From Endomychus coccineus (lineage: Eukaryota > Arthropoda > Insecta > Coleoptera > Endomychidae), in assembly GCA_958510875.1 (NCBI GenBank), contig OY294068.1, forward strand, positions 30,360,297-30,424,296: DNA of 64,000 bases, read 5' to 3'. The translations under genes and the position numbers were made by a program. Shown piece after piece: positions 12,191 through 23,589 of this stretch; the stretch's first letter is position 1, and each line of letters opens with the position of its first letter. The notes beneath the pieces are model-generated. The model made no database searches. It saw only the letters and a list, made by a program, of their open reading frames with translations, and had not been told where the DNA came from.

Positions 12191-12199
12191 GGCAACCCA

Positions 12200-13560
12200 T
12201 TAATAATTCAATTCAATATAAACAATTTTTTATCTTTAGATGATGAGTTCGCTGGTCATATAGAATTACATTGCATTAGTCAATTATTTTTTGATTATTT
12301 ATTTACAATGCATACGAATGACAACGAAAACATTGACTGTGGCACTGAACATATTATTTGCCATATACTTTTTTCTGGTTATGTTGACGCATGTCATCAT
12401 AGTGTTCTGTTTACATCAATACCTAATGTTAGTCAAATTTATAGTTATAGTTATTGCCTGCACCAAATGCACCTGCTCCTACCTACATTGTGAGGCGAGA
12501 TGCGGCGGCGACGTTCATTTACAGTTTAGCGTGTTGTCGGGCTAAGCGCACATTGCGGCATCAATCAAAACGACAAATGCCGCCGCGCCGTTTGAGGATA
12601 ATCCGCAAAGTGGTCGACGGTTGCTACCAAAAGAATCTCTCACGAGTTCGATAGGGAAAATCACAGAGGCTAGGGTGGAGGTTGAGGTATCGTTCGAAAG
12701 GGGCTAGATGGACTGCAGATGTGCCAAAAACTCTAAAACTTGGAAAAAATTAGGTCGTTAGGTTGTGATGGGCCACTGAAATTAAGGCAAAAGCGTGCAA
12801 ATGTCAACACTGAAATGTATGGCGGATGGTAGACCGCCAGGTCGCCGAAAGACAATTGTCACTGGAAAGGTTAGTAGGGAAGAGCGCAACTGCTAACACT
12901 GGAATACATTTTTGGAAACTCGATTGTATATGTCTAGCAAGGCCTTTCGGAACATCTTTGTACAGGTGACTTTCGTCTGTAATCTTTTGGGATACCTTGG
13001 GGAGCATTAATTTTCTACACCGCAATAGCTTATTGAATATTTAATTGACAAACTGTACAATTAATAACAACTAGATGTAACAAATGCAATATCAAGGAAA
13101 TTACTCGCTGTTTTAAGCGGAAATGTTTGTACTGTATTGTTTATGTTGACGTTAAGGAGACTCACGTACTGGTTAACTAAATAATGTTGAAGGATTATAG
13201 GTAAATAAGAAAACAATAATTGGCCAAAGCAATTTAGTAGAAAACAGACATCGGACGATGCATCCAACAATCAATTAACGGTATAACAAGATCGGAACAA
13301 TGTGATATATTGTAAATGTTGCATAACGGAAATATATCAATACGTAGATTAGACATCTTCTCATTGGAAAATGATGAAACAGTTTTCATTTGTATTTTAT
13401 TACATTATCATTCATTCAAATATACATAATATCACAATTAAAACTTTCTCCACTTTTCTAATTCGATTATTGGTAACCAAATGGCTACTTCTTGAGTTCT
13501 TGTGTTTCTTAGTCGCAACAAACAATATTGTCATATGATTTTAACCTGGCTCTATCAAGT
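12200..13560. other. Non-coding, no recognised feature
   Basis: Mixed composition, with a GC-rich patch at 12480-12610 whose frames show no domain. A phrase around 'ccaggtcgccg' (about 12838) recurs near 15822, and a weaker match lies near 39750, which hints at a dispersed repeat too degraded to define. Confidence 0.4.
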
Positions 13561-13567
13561 AATAGTA

Positions 13568-14784
13568 CAGTCATTTTATGGATTGGTCGTACTTTTTTTT
13601 TCCGACTTAAGGTTTAAAAATACAGAAAGTTAGGAAATTTCTGTAGATTACGAAAAAAATAGTGGCTGAAAACCTCCAATGAAGGAAAATGTCTTAATTT
13701 TCATATATATACGATTTTCCGTGTTTTTCCGGGACAGAACACTTATATCTTCGAAAATAAGCATTCTAGAAGGAAAAGTTTCGGACCAAAGTTGTTCAGC
13801 ATTAAATTTTACATAAGAATTGACTACTCTGAATTTAATTTTCATCGAATTTTCTAAGCATTGGATGGGAAAACAAAATATTTTCGAATAAGAACTATAT
13901 ATGAGAAAAAAATGCATTTGGCTGGTAAATATGGTATGATAATTTTATATTGGGATATATATCGTTACTGTAAATGATTATAATATTGAATTTTCCAATA
14001 TTTGCCCTAATTTTCCGAGTTAGGAAAAATTTTTTTTTTCAATTTTAGTTTATATGTCGATTTTTAGGTTTTATAGAGCTCTGATAACGATTTTTCAGTT
14101 CATTTTGTCGTGAAAAGTCATTGAAAACGTAAATTCGGAGAATGGAAAACTTTTTTTTTTTTTGATTATGGCGTGTGACAGATCAATTCTTATGTTTTTA
14201 AGGGTTCGGAAAACGTTTTTTTAGTTAATTTTGTCACGAAATTCAATTGTTTTCGTTAGTATGTAGAGCAATAAGAAAAAATAAATTATATAAAATTATA
14301 AAAAAAATTAAAAAAATTCTTGATCTCCTGCGCGTTTAAAATTCTCGATCGAGCACCACCGCGTTAAATCTTCCGATGCGCTGGACTATGTATATACCCC
14401 AATATAAAATTATCATACCATATTTACCAGCCAAATGCAATTTTTTCTCATATATAGTTCTTATTCGAAAATATTTGGTTTTCCCATCCAATGCTTGGAA
14501 AATTCGATGGAAATTAAATTCAGAATAGTCAATTCCTATGTAAAATTTAATGCTGAACAACTTTTGTTCGAAACTTTTCCTTCTATTTTCGAAGATATAA
14601 GTGTTCTTTCCCGGAAAAACACGAAAAATCGTATATCTATATAAATTAAAACATTTTCCTTCATTGGAGGTTTTCAGCCCCTATTTGTTTCGTAATCTAC
14701 GGAAAATTTTCTAACTTTCTGTATTTTCAAACCTTAAGTCGGAAAAAAAAGTACCAAATCTCAAAAAAATCCATAAAATGACTG
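13568..14784. mobile_element. Foldback element with about 400-bp inverted arms
   Basis: The arms at 13568-13970 and 14385-14784 are reverse complements of each other at high similarity, with small indels, and both start CAGTCATTTTATGGA. Shared inner phrases include ccgacttaaggttt, 'aaaacctccaatgaagg' and 'ggctggtaaatatggtatga'. The roughly 415-bp centre is A/T-homopolymer rich and non-coding. Short open frames in the arms (13648-13917 minus, 14435-14644 plus) are mirror images of the same repeat, not genes. A target-site duplication is not evident. Confidence 0.8.
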
Positions 14785-14998
14785 ACATGCCATAAACTTC
14801 AATGCAATGCCTTCAATCTATAACTTGAATATGAAAAGTGAATTGGACGAATTTTGAAAAATATTGCACATAAAGTATCCAATTACAGCACAAAATTACA
14901 ATTCTGTTCCAGCAGGCACAATTTCTCCAACCACATCACGAAAGCATATCTATGATTGTAAACCATACTTTCTACAATGTTTTCTGGTAGGGGCTTTC

Positions 14999-15559
14999 CT
15001 ATTTTTTTGGTATAGGCTTCCTTAATGGCGTAAGCAATTCCTCGAACATATTCCTGAATGGAGCTTCTATGTCAAGATAGAGGACTGGAGCTGATAAAAA
15101 GCCAGTACCATGTTAGAAAGTGATAAGCTTATCTGAAAAAAATATTGAGTATTACACTCAAATCCTGCAAATGTCATCAAATGTACACACATGAAACATA
15201 CTGGCAAAAAGTGATAAAAACTCACCGCTTCAAAATATCCTATTTTTAGTAGATTGATAAATTTCGCTGCTGCCCTTAACTGGAACTGCATATTGTATAA
15301 GATAAGCTCCATAAACGAGTTTGCTTAGAGGTATCCACGGAGGCCACGACAATATTCTTTGTGACGGGTTGGCATGTTCAAAACTTGCAAGATAAGATAA
15401 TCCGATCGATCTAATGGCCCATGCTGGTCTATGTAGTGATGCATATAAGGCTGCTTCAAAGGCATTATATTTGTGATATGTGTCATAGAGAATTACCCCT
15501 GTGAAGATCGAAACCAGGATGATAGCTATTGAGCAAAATACGATGAAATACGACTTTTT
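14999..15559 (-). CDS. C-terminal exons of a nose-resistant-to-fluoxetine (NRF-6)-like acyltransferase
   Basis: The minus-strand exon 15559-15226 encodes SLHRPAWAIRSIGLSYL, then RILSWPPWIPLSKLVYGAYLI. The latter matches the conserved ILSWKPFIPLSRLTYCAYL region near the end of NRF-6/acyltransferase-3 membrane proteins. A hydrophobic helix (FCSIAIILVSIFTGVIL) lies at its start. The acceptor ttatttttctttgcag directly precedes 15559 and a gtgag donor follows 15226. A final exon, roughly 15080-14999, reads FLSAPVLYLDIEAPFRNMFEEL and ends at a stop, fitting the family's usual C-terminus. In the frame of the conserved block a TGA occurs just before the 15226 donor, whereas the next frame is open. 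So there is either a different donor (a GTTAAG near 15280), a frameshift or a pseudogene. An upstream exon at 15601-15646 is possible but would need a 41-nt intron. The family moves or modifies lipids in gut epithelium in C. elegans; the function here is inferred. Confidence 0.55.
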
Positions 15560-15659
15560 CTGCAAAGAAAAATAACATTGGAAGATGTGCTGTATCTTAC
15601 CGAAAAATTAAGATGATCACCAGCATTCTTAGAAAATATCACAGCGCTACAAATCAAAT

Positions 15660-15990
15660 AATTATTTCTATAACTTAAGACTCATAATATTGATCAACAG
15701 ATATAAGGTAGATTTTGCGTTTTAGACATTTTTGGCTTGTGACCCAGCCAAAGAATCAGCAATATGTAATTTCTATCTCTGTACAATGTTTAAAAGGAGG
15801 CCATGTAGGGCGGGTAGACTTCCAGGTCGCCGTTAGGCAACTGGGGGATTCGAAATTCGTCACGGTATGCAGGTAAACATAAAATTCGTGTACGATATTC
15901 GTCACATGGCATTCTGTAGTCCGATTTTGGGACTACGAAATTCGTCGCAAAGATAATGATTTATTTTAAAATCCTAAAATACAATGAAAA
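15660..15990. other. Non-coding, no recognised feature
   Basis: Probably intron or intergenic sequence upstream of the NRF-6-like exons. It contains three spaced 'attcgtca/attcgtcg' phrases (15856, 15898, 15949) of unknown meaning. Confidence 0.35.
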
Positions 15991-15999
15991 CCTTATCTT

Positions 16000-16240
16000 G
16001 AATAGTAGACTTCTGCGGATAGCTAATCTTGAAAAATCTTGGCTTCCGAATGGATTCCGCGTCACAATAGCTCGACTTGATGCCGACGTTTCGCCAACCA
16101 TTACAGGTGACATCTTCAGGGCAGGCTAGAGGCTTGAACTGAAACTGAACTGAAGCTGAAACAGTGGAACGTCGGCATCAAGTCGAGCTATTGTGACGCG
16201 GAATCCAACCGGAAGCCAAGATTTTTCAATGAAAACCTTG
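16000..16240. repeat. Penelope-like family A palindromic fragment
   Basis: About 66 bp at 16022-16090 recurs as a nearly perfect reverse complement at 16165-16230. Both carry 'cttggcttccg', 'gattccgcgtcacaatag' and ctcgacttgatgccgacgtt. The centre holds the family A hairpin (16088-16119, minus) and the 'cagggcaggc' phrase. This is the 3' end of a PLE of the same family as 23590-24330, joined to a second, opposite copy of its last 66 bp. PLEs are known for inverted terminal repeats generated during insertion. Confidence 0.75.
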
Positions 16241-17069
16241 TTGATGCAAAAATTTTGCCACCATACGCGTACAAGTAATATTTTCACGTTTACAAAACAA
16301 TTAATATGATTGAGAAATTAAATTATGAGGTCGGTTTTACATTATTCATTCACTAAGTTAGTGTAATAAAAAAAAGTAACATATGATCAAGAATATAATA
16401 ATATACTTATAATACATAAATTTTACATAACACTCGGAAGGAAAACATTGACAATTTATACGTAATAATACTACATATTTTATGAACTGTGTCCTTATGT
16501 ATTGGAAACAACTTTAACAAAATGCATGGTAGTAGCATCTTTCGTTGTTCCAAATGTAAGAATAATGTTTGCAAAAGATTTACCAGGTGTAGCTACACTA
16601 TCACATTTTATGTACACTTCTATTTAAAATTTTAACAAAACATCCATGAAATAAAATGTATTCGGTGAACTTTAATAAAAAGAGTTATTGAAATGAGAGT
16701 GACAGGACTCGCAAGCGTTTGTGGTTTAATTTAGAGTTGAAGAAGCTTCAGCTCAAATGTGGGGTGGAAAAGTGGCTCCGTCGAATATAAAATAATCCAC
16801 CAAATGATCAGCAAAAACCATTAACTAATCGGTACTTGATTTTATCGCAAGTAGCTCAAAAACAGAAAAATCGCTTACCAGATACGGATTTAAAATACCA
16901 TACCAAAACAATAACGAAGCCACTTTCCAGTTTCACAATTTTTGTTTTTATATTTACCACTTAACCCCAAATTTTGTATTTTAGGCCACCAAGACTGAGT
17001 AAGATGGAAGCGGCAACCAATAATTGTAACGTTATCCTACACTTTGCGTTTTGTTTAGCAGCTAAAAAT

Positions 17070-17560
17070 CACAATTCCATTTCGGAAATCATTATCCCTA
17101 ACAAAATTTTCCCCTCTTGACGTTTTGTACGAATGTTCGTTGGCAATGTTTTGCGACATTTATTGTACATATTTTCATTGACGCATTCCAAGCCCGGGAA
17201 GTCAATGTTTCTGAAGAAAATCTGAGGGAAAACCATTTGGAGCTAATTCTTCATGCAATATGGTAGTTTGTCTCTTTGAAGGTTCTTCTTCCGCTTTTCT
17301 TTTGCAGGCAACTCTAAGAACTTGTCTAGAAATTTTTTCTTCAGGTTCGTGATTATGTTGATTTTTTAATGTTGTTACAACAAAACTACCCGACTCTCCA
17401 ATGGTATACACATAAACCTTACATTTAGGTTAGGTGCATCTGTTTGATGCACCTCCACTCCTCCAGACAGTGTCATTAGTTGAAGATCGATGTTTAGAAA
17501 ACTTATCAGTTTCGTACACTATTTGGGTGTTTCCGCGTTCACCAATAATTCCATGCACAA
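17070..17560 (-). pseudogene. MULE transposase N-terminal fragment with FLYWCH zinc finger
   Basis: Minus-strand frames read NDTVWRSGG, then CKVYVYTIGESGSFVVTT and NQHNHEP, which is the FLYWCH-finger pattern ending in HNH (17340-17500). This is followed by VACKRKAEEEPSKR (17270-17310) and, lower down, NMYNKCRKTLPTNI (about 17130-17175). The same order, finger then KRKA...PSK then a basic RK...LP stretch, is seen in the MULE at 60264-61711. An in-frame stop interrupts the finger, and no DDE core remains here. Confidence 0.65.
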
Positions 17561-17569
17561 ACATTTTAA

Positions 17570-19570
17570 ATTAAAGAATGTTATCTATTACTTGTTAGCA
17601 CGTACAACACGAAAAATATAATGATTATAAGTTTGGGAACAAGCCCCTGTCTAGCTTTAATAAGCAATAAATAATCAATTAGCAGTAATGATCTACATCC
17701 GTCTATCCTTTCTGTTCTTACCAAATGAAACTCTGTGTGACGAGTTTCTGGCACCCTTAAAATTTACCTGAGACCTTGACCGGTCCCCGTAATCAAATTG
17801 TGAGGAATATCATGCCGTCCAGGCAACTGAGTGGGCCTATATTGGCCGAGGTAGGTACACCTAGTTAGGATACTAAAGTGAGTAGGATTTATATAAAAAA
17901 AATATCTTGGTGAGTCATTACTTGTGGAAGGTTACCAGAATTCACTTGTTTATATTGAACAGAATTTGCAGTAATTTCTTTCACACTTTAATACTGAGTT
18001 GTATGAAAATATGAATGTCAAATAAACTTTAATTATTTGCTACCTTAACGTTTGTACGGTGTATAATTGTGGGAAACTTTTTCGTTTCATCGGAATTAAA
18101 ATCTGCGGGCAGGGTCATTTACTCTCATTCTAGTGAAGAAACCAGGCAGTAGAATAATTCTCAGCATACAGATGTCATTGTGTAAAGGAGGATATCAGTT
18201 GAAGCTTTTATTATTTCACTTTGTGCATACGGACGCAAGCATGCATTAATTGACATGAGATATTTGTTACTAATAAGACCGACTCCTTAAAGACTGACTC
18301 GGCTGATTATCTTATTTATATTTGTACCATTAAAACTACCTACATGTAAAACTGTCTAGAGAATTACATTTTGTTTCAGAAAATATATAACAGTAATAGT
18401 CGATACTTAAATTATACTTACACTCACCCGTTTTATTGCTAACGTTTATTAGTGAAAAATTTTATTACTGCCACCTCGATGCCAATCTCAATTTAAATGG
18501 AAATTAGTACAATTAGACTTCGAACATTTTTATTTTATGTAACCAGAGTATTATCTCACGTTTATAGTTTCATTTACGTATATAGTATTAAAATTTCTAG
18601 TAATAGATCACTAGCTTCCCTGACTCGTATCAACCGAAACTATATTGCAACTAATTAGAAACAGATAGAGGCGTGGAAAGATGTCAAATCATAATATAAG
18701 TCATTGCAAGTGCATTGAAAGTTTATTCCAATAACTATCACACATGATGATTCATATGTCATAGGCCAAATTGTAACTGTACATTCAGAAAGCAAAAATA
18801 ATAATATTTCACTCAACAACAATGAAGACTGCTCCTTTCTGGGGTAAGGGTGTTAAAGTTAAAAAAATAATATATATTTTTGTTAATAAATAAGCCAATT
18901 TTATAGATATAGTCCTGAACATTGGGGTAGTGCTATTTTTTGTAATGGCAAACAAGAATATGTTATTATCATTTATGTATAGACAAAGTTCTTCCTTGAT
19001 ATCCAAAATATTGACCGTTTGCGTGATTTTCAATAATTTACCGAACGGTAGCCGTAGATATATACTTTCCATAAGTAATTACAAAGTTTCTTATTGACCT
19101 AATTCCGACAAATTCATAAAAAATTTCAAATAATCAACAGCGGAATCTCATAGCTCTATTTCATTTTGAGATAGTATTCGAGATGTTTCAAAACGTTGGT
19201 AATCGATAAAAATTATTTTGTTTAGAAATAAAATAATTTTGACCTAAATATTAGAATTGAATTATAAAATAATGATACATATCAATAAAACATAAGTAAG
19301 TGTGAAGTAAAGTATTAATTTATTAATCTTCAGTAAACAATTATCATGAAACAGTGAGAAGCGAGTCAGGTACAATCATATTAGTATTTTAAAAACTATC
19401 CAGAACAGAACACATTAACATTAAAATTATTTGTTACAATCTCAAAAAACATACAGTTAATATAAAATCGGGCTTGACATTTTTTATTTACATAGCTTAC
19501 ATTCACTATTTAAAAATTCTCCAACGAAGTAGGGTTCTGAAACACATATGTTAAACACTCCACTCGTTTT
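17570..19570. other. Non-coding, no recognised feature
   Basis: AT-rich sequence with no motif-bearing frame. The 87-codon minus frame at 18809-19072 has no recognisable domain, lies in low-complexity A/T sequence and is not called. It could be intron or intergenic DNA between the NRF-6-like exons and the Wnt exon. Confidence 0.45.
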
Positions 19571-19579
19571 TAGAATTAA

Positions 19580-20640
19580 TCAATTCATGTAGACCCTTGG
19601 GTAGACATTTATAAAAACGAATGCATGCAAAGGACTTGTTTTCGTTAAAGTTAATCTATGACAAGGATAATTGTAGCTAGTTTTATCCCTCGTGTTATAT
19701 TCATGATCTATCAGTTCCTGTGCAAATATGTGGTGATTTTTTTTGCAAGAAAAGTAGGCATTCAAAGATATACAGGCCTGGTGTTGTTAAAAACTGGTTA
19801 CTAGCAAATTTAACTTTACATGACTGATTGAATTTCTTTTTAGAAATATTCTTAGAGCTTCGTTTTGCAGCTTGAAGATATCTATTAGTCTTGAAGAACC
19901 TCCCCAGATCACAATGGCATATTCAGGGCTGGAATCAAAATTGGCAAAATAAACATTTCTTAGAAAACTGTTCTGGATAAATCCTCAATGCAAAGCAGTT
20001 ATTTCGAGAGTACGTTAATATGTTCGTCATGTCATTTATGAATATTATAGATAGAAGGGACTCAAGGACGCTACCTTGTGGAACTCCAACGTTTGTTACA
20101 ACACATCAGACTCAAATGTTCCACGTATGTCTTTTATTGCAACTTTTTGTTTTCTGTTTGATAGGTAGGCTTTAAACCAGTTCAGGGCAATACCCCTAAT
20201 CCCAATTTTTGATAACTTAGCTAGTAGAAAAACAATATCAAGTGAATCGAATGCCTTTGACAAGTCAAGGAAAACACCACATACTATTTCCTTATTATCT
20301 AATGTATGAATTACATAGTTCACAAAATTAAGCAAAGCGGTGTCCGTAGACCTACCTCTTATAAGCCCATGTTGGAAACGATTAAAAATGTTCACGCTGT
20401 TTAGGAAGCGACTCTATTGAAGATTAAAGTTTCCAATATTTTCGAGAAAACTGATAGCAAATTAATTGGACGATAGTTTTCGAGCAGCTCAGAGTCTCCT
20501 TTCTTATGAAGAGGAATAATTGCCAATTTTAGTGGTTCGGAAAAAATACCAGAACGCAGCGAGTCGTTGTATATATGTTGAAGAGGGTTAACTAATAATG
20601 TGATACACATTTTGAATATATTTGGGCATACGCCCAAATA
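19580..20640 (-). pseudogene. Jockey-superfamily LINE reverse transcriptase relic
   Basis: Read from 20640 down, frames give LAIIPLHKKGDSELLENYRPINLLSVFSKILE (RT finger region), HGLIRGRSTDTALLNF, GVFLDLSKAFDSLD (motif A with catalytic Asp, about 20240-20270), then NVGVPQGSVLE (motif B, about 20070-20100) and FINDMTN. It then jumps to FLRNVYFANFDSSPEYAIVIWGGSS (about 19900-19990) and ends with HEYNTRDKTSYNYPCHR (19650-19710). The segment carrying the FADD catalytic motif is deleted at about 20000. Stops at 20401 and a frameshift at 20096 add to the damage. It resembles the better-preserved copy at 37011-38686. Confidence 0.8.
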
Positions 20641-21560
20641 TATTCAATATACGCCATACATTATTTTCCCCAACTATTGTTTTCTTTTATTCGCATTAGG
20701 CATTAAGCACCGACACTTTCATAAAGATATCATTATAGTAGTTTAGCATCATGCCAACTATACAGCTTGAGTCAGATCGACCGGGGTATTGAAAGTTAAT
20801 AAGTACGATAAAGAATATCGATTTGATATTAAACAAAATATGCTACAATCACAGAGTTACTTTTTAAGAAACAACAGTTGTCAAACAACAACCCATCTCT
20901 AATTCTTACTAACTAACAATTCGATCTGTGCCCCTTTCTCTATCGCACAACACAAGTTGTTCTTTTGTTTATCTTATTAACAATACGATGTGTCTGGCTC
21001 TCTCATACTTTCAGATTAATTCTACGAGTATATAGCCCTCGTACTAACTCAATCTGTATATCACAGTGGTTTGTACTTGGAATGTGTTATGACAAACATC
21101 TATTTCAAATTTCAATAGGTTGATTAACTTTCTTATATTTCAAACAGTAAAACTTACCTCTAACTAGACATACTGGCTAGAACTACAATATTACTTATAT
21201 TGCTCATGATAAAAAAAGTTACGCAAATCACAAACACAATCAATTTTATTGCAAACGCTCGTATAAGTGAAAGAATCAACTTCACCTTAGCGACTTAATT
21301 AAAATGGAAATTAAAACAAGTATTACTTTTACAAATACCATGCGGTATTTTTTCCATTTGCCTAGACCTAATGCTGAGAGTGTAATAACCTGATAAATTC
21401 TATCCTTTCACCCTTTACTGATATGAAATTTTAACCATATCGTAAAATTCAACACTACTATGTTGGTATCACTTTTATTCGTAACTTCCGTTCCAGCCAC
21501 CGTTCAAAATCATTTACTTAATAAGTGACTGACTGATGCATTATTCATTTAGAACCCGCT
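20641..21560. other. Non-coding, no recognised feature
   Basis: AT-rich sequence between two LINE relics, with no coding frame and no terminus I could recognise. Confidence 0.45.
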
Positions 21561-22160
21561 CTAACATAATATCTTTAACAAGATGAGGTGACCAGACCAC
21601 GTTACAGTATTCCAGAGCTGGTCCCAGAAACGTCTTGTACAACTAAGGAATAGATTTCGTTTCGGATATTCCAAAGCCTTACGTAAGATGTCACGTTGGG
21701 AGCTCATTTTTTCAATAATATTTCTTATATGGTCAGACCAACTCAAATTGTTGTTAATAATAAAAAGCCTAGGTCGACATGCCTGTTCAGTGTTCACTCG
21801 ATTCAGTGTTACCTGTCCCAAATAATATTGCTTCATAAGGTTCGTAGCTTCAAGGTGTAACGCTACGCATTTTTTATATTTAATGAGTACATTCAGATTG
21901 GAAATAAGTACCATAATTCACGGAAGGATTCCCAAACAACTTGTTAATCAGCAAATGAGGCAATTTTTTACACTAAGCAATACAACAAATCGGCAATGTA
22001 CAAAACAAATAACGTAGGCCCTATAATACACCTGGGGAACTCCAAAAACCACGTTGTATGAATTTGACTGATTCTGTCCCACTGGCATTAGAGAGCAACT
22101 TGTGACGCTGGAGATTGTTTCAAATGTGTCAGAAATATCTAATACTTTTACAACCAATCC
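21561..22160 (-). pseudogene. Second LINE reverse transcriptase relic (C-terminal half)
   Basis: Across two frames the minus strand gives YNVVFGVP, then IIGPTLFVLYIADLLYCL (motif B region, 22020-22110), then after a gap NNNLSWSDHIRNIIEKMSSQRDILRKALEY and FWDQLWN (21600-21740). The latter is the post-catalytic region of LINE RTs. Motif C (FADD) falls in the gap. It may be an independent insertion next to the 19580-20640 relic or a rearranged part of the same locus. Inactive. Confidence 0.7.
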
Positions 22161-22435
22161 TCAGGGATTGGACTATTTGTAAATAGTGAAACAACATCAA
22201 ATGAAACGAGAGTTCAAGTTTAAAATCTTGCAATTTTGCAATTATTTCCAAAGAATTTTTCACAGACAAACTTGGTGCAGCTTGAAATTTTGAATTCTAA
22301 GCATCGACAATGCTTAGTAGAAATGTATAGCAGTACTCTAAAGAATTCATTTATTTATCTTCTGCAGTTATTTTACATGAAAATCACAGAAAATACGGAG
22401 GTAACTTCAATCATAATGTGGACCCAAAATATATA

Positions 22436-22625
22436 GACTGGAGGAGAAGGGGAGGAAAGCCCTGCCCATATCCTAATCGACGGCTATCAGGTGGAACTGC
22501 TTTGGAGCATTAGCCGTGGACCCACAGCTCAGAGTCCATGATGAGTTGCTTTGCTAAGTGACGTTACACGGGGGACTGAAAGGGGTCTGGGCTCTTATGG
22601 GACCTGATTTGTTATAATGATGAAA
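22436..22625 (+). repeat. GC-richer block resembling a LINE 3' UTR
   Basis: A sharply bounded block beginning gactggaggagaagggg and ending tgggacctgatttgttataatgatgaaaatg differs in composition from both flanks. Its layout (G-rich start, T/G-rich end before short A/T repeats) resembles LINE 3' UTRs or SINE tails. No internal RNA polymerase III boxes were convincing. Confidence 0.35.
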
Positions 22626-23120
22626 ATGAATAATATGATCACTTGTTTGTCATATCGAAGTTCATTTTATCTGAAAGTTTCAAATTAATTGCGGTTTTTA
22701 TTCAAATCAGAACGGGATTTTTCACAAATAAACTGTATTCCTTGCGTTCCTTGATTCAGAATTTGTATCTACAAATACTATTTGCTTTCACTTCACAATC
22801 CGAGAGAGAAATAACGACGCTGAGAATGATTTGGCTACTCCTTCAACTACTCCAAAATTTGGTAAACGAATGCATGAATTGAATCATAAGAGAATATCCA
22901 AGATAAGTTGCATTTGGAAAGCTCAATAACGCTGGAATTCGAGGAAATATAAAAGTTGTATTAACATAGTAGAGTTTAATTTTTCAATAAGGATAATTTT
23001 GATATCACACATCAAAGGAGGAAACGATACGCCAATGGTTCTATTTTGACTTATTTAATAATGTATAATTTCTTTGAATCATAGCTCTTATACAAATTTC
23101 ATATGTGGTTTTTTTTTCAG

Positions 23121-23347
23121 GGTTGTACTTGGCATAGTCACTCTTGGTGCAGAAATATTTTGCAGCAGGATACCTGGCTTGACACATAGACAAAGAGAAA
23201 TGTGTAAATCATCACCAGATGCCATGGTTGCTGTTGGGGATGGCATTCGGTTAGCAACAACGGAATGCCGTTTCCAATTTAGGCACAATAGATGGAATTG
23301 TTCGGGCATTGAAAATCCAACCTCATTTGGACATGTAGTTATCGTGG
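23121..23347 (+). CDS. Wnt7 (Wnt2): Internal exon of a Wnt ligand gene, Wnt7 subfamily (Drosophila Wnt2)
   Basis: A 227-bp exon is bounded by a polypyrimidine tract plus CAG (ending 23120) and a GTGAG donor at 23348. It encodes the N-terminal Wnt block: LGAEIFCSRIPGLTHRQREMC, then DAMVAVGDGIRLATTECRFQFR and RWNCSGIE. The conserved cysteines and the QFR-x2-RWNCS signature of secreted Wnt signalling proteins are present. The phrase IPGL-x-x-RQR and the junction shortly after SFG...VG match the second coding exon of animal Wnt7 genes. The exon starts with the last base of a split codon and ends with one extra base. Wnts are palmitoylated, secreted and bind Frizzled receptors. The signal-peptide exon and the later Cys-rich exons are not recognisable here, so flanking introns are probably many kilobases long and full of transposons. 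The exon itself has no lesion. Confidence 0.88.
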
Positions 23348-23589
23348 GTGAGAACATATTTTTAGTAGTTAGTAGTTAATATAGATATTTGTGAATAATT
23401 ATAAGAAACTTCGATTAACTGCATGATGAATACATAAAATATTTTATTCCCATTCATTCGAAAGGAAACTGAAAACCTATGATTTCGAGAAGGAATTTGT
23501 ATGGATGTTCTGAAGTTTTTGAGAATCAATATAGAAAACAAGTTTGATAAGCTCATCCCCACAAACCATAATATGCTATACATACGTAC

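Noticed and set aside
13648..14644. Open frames of 69-89 codons on both strands
   Set aside because: They are mirror images of each other, produced by the inverted arms of the foldback element.
15067..15312. 81-codon minus frame rich in hydrophobic residues
   Set aside because: It spans the proposed intron between NRF-6-like exons. Its hydrophobic stretch is not family sequence, although part of it may be used if the alternative frame before 15226 is real.
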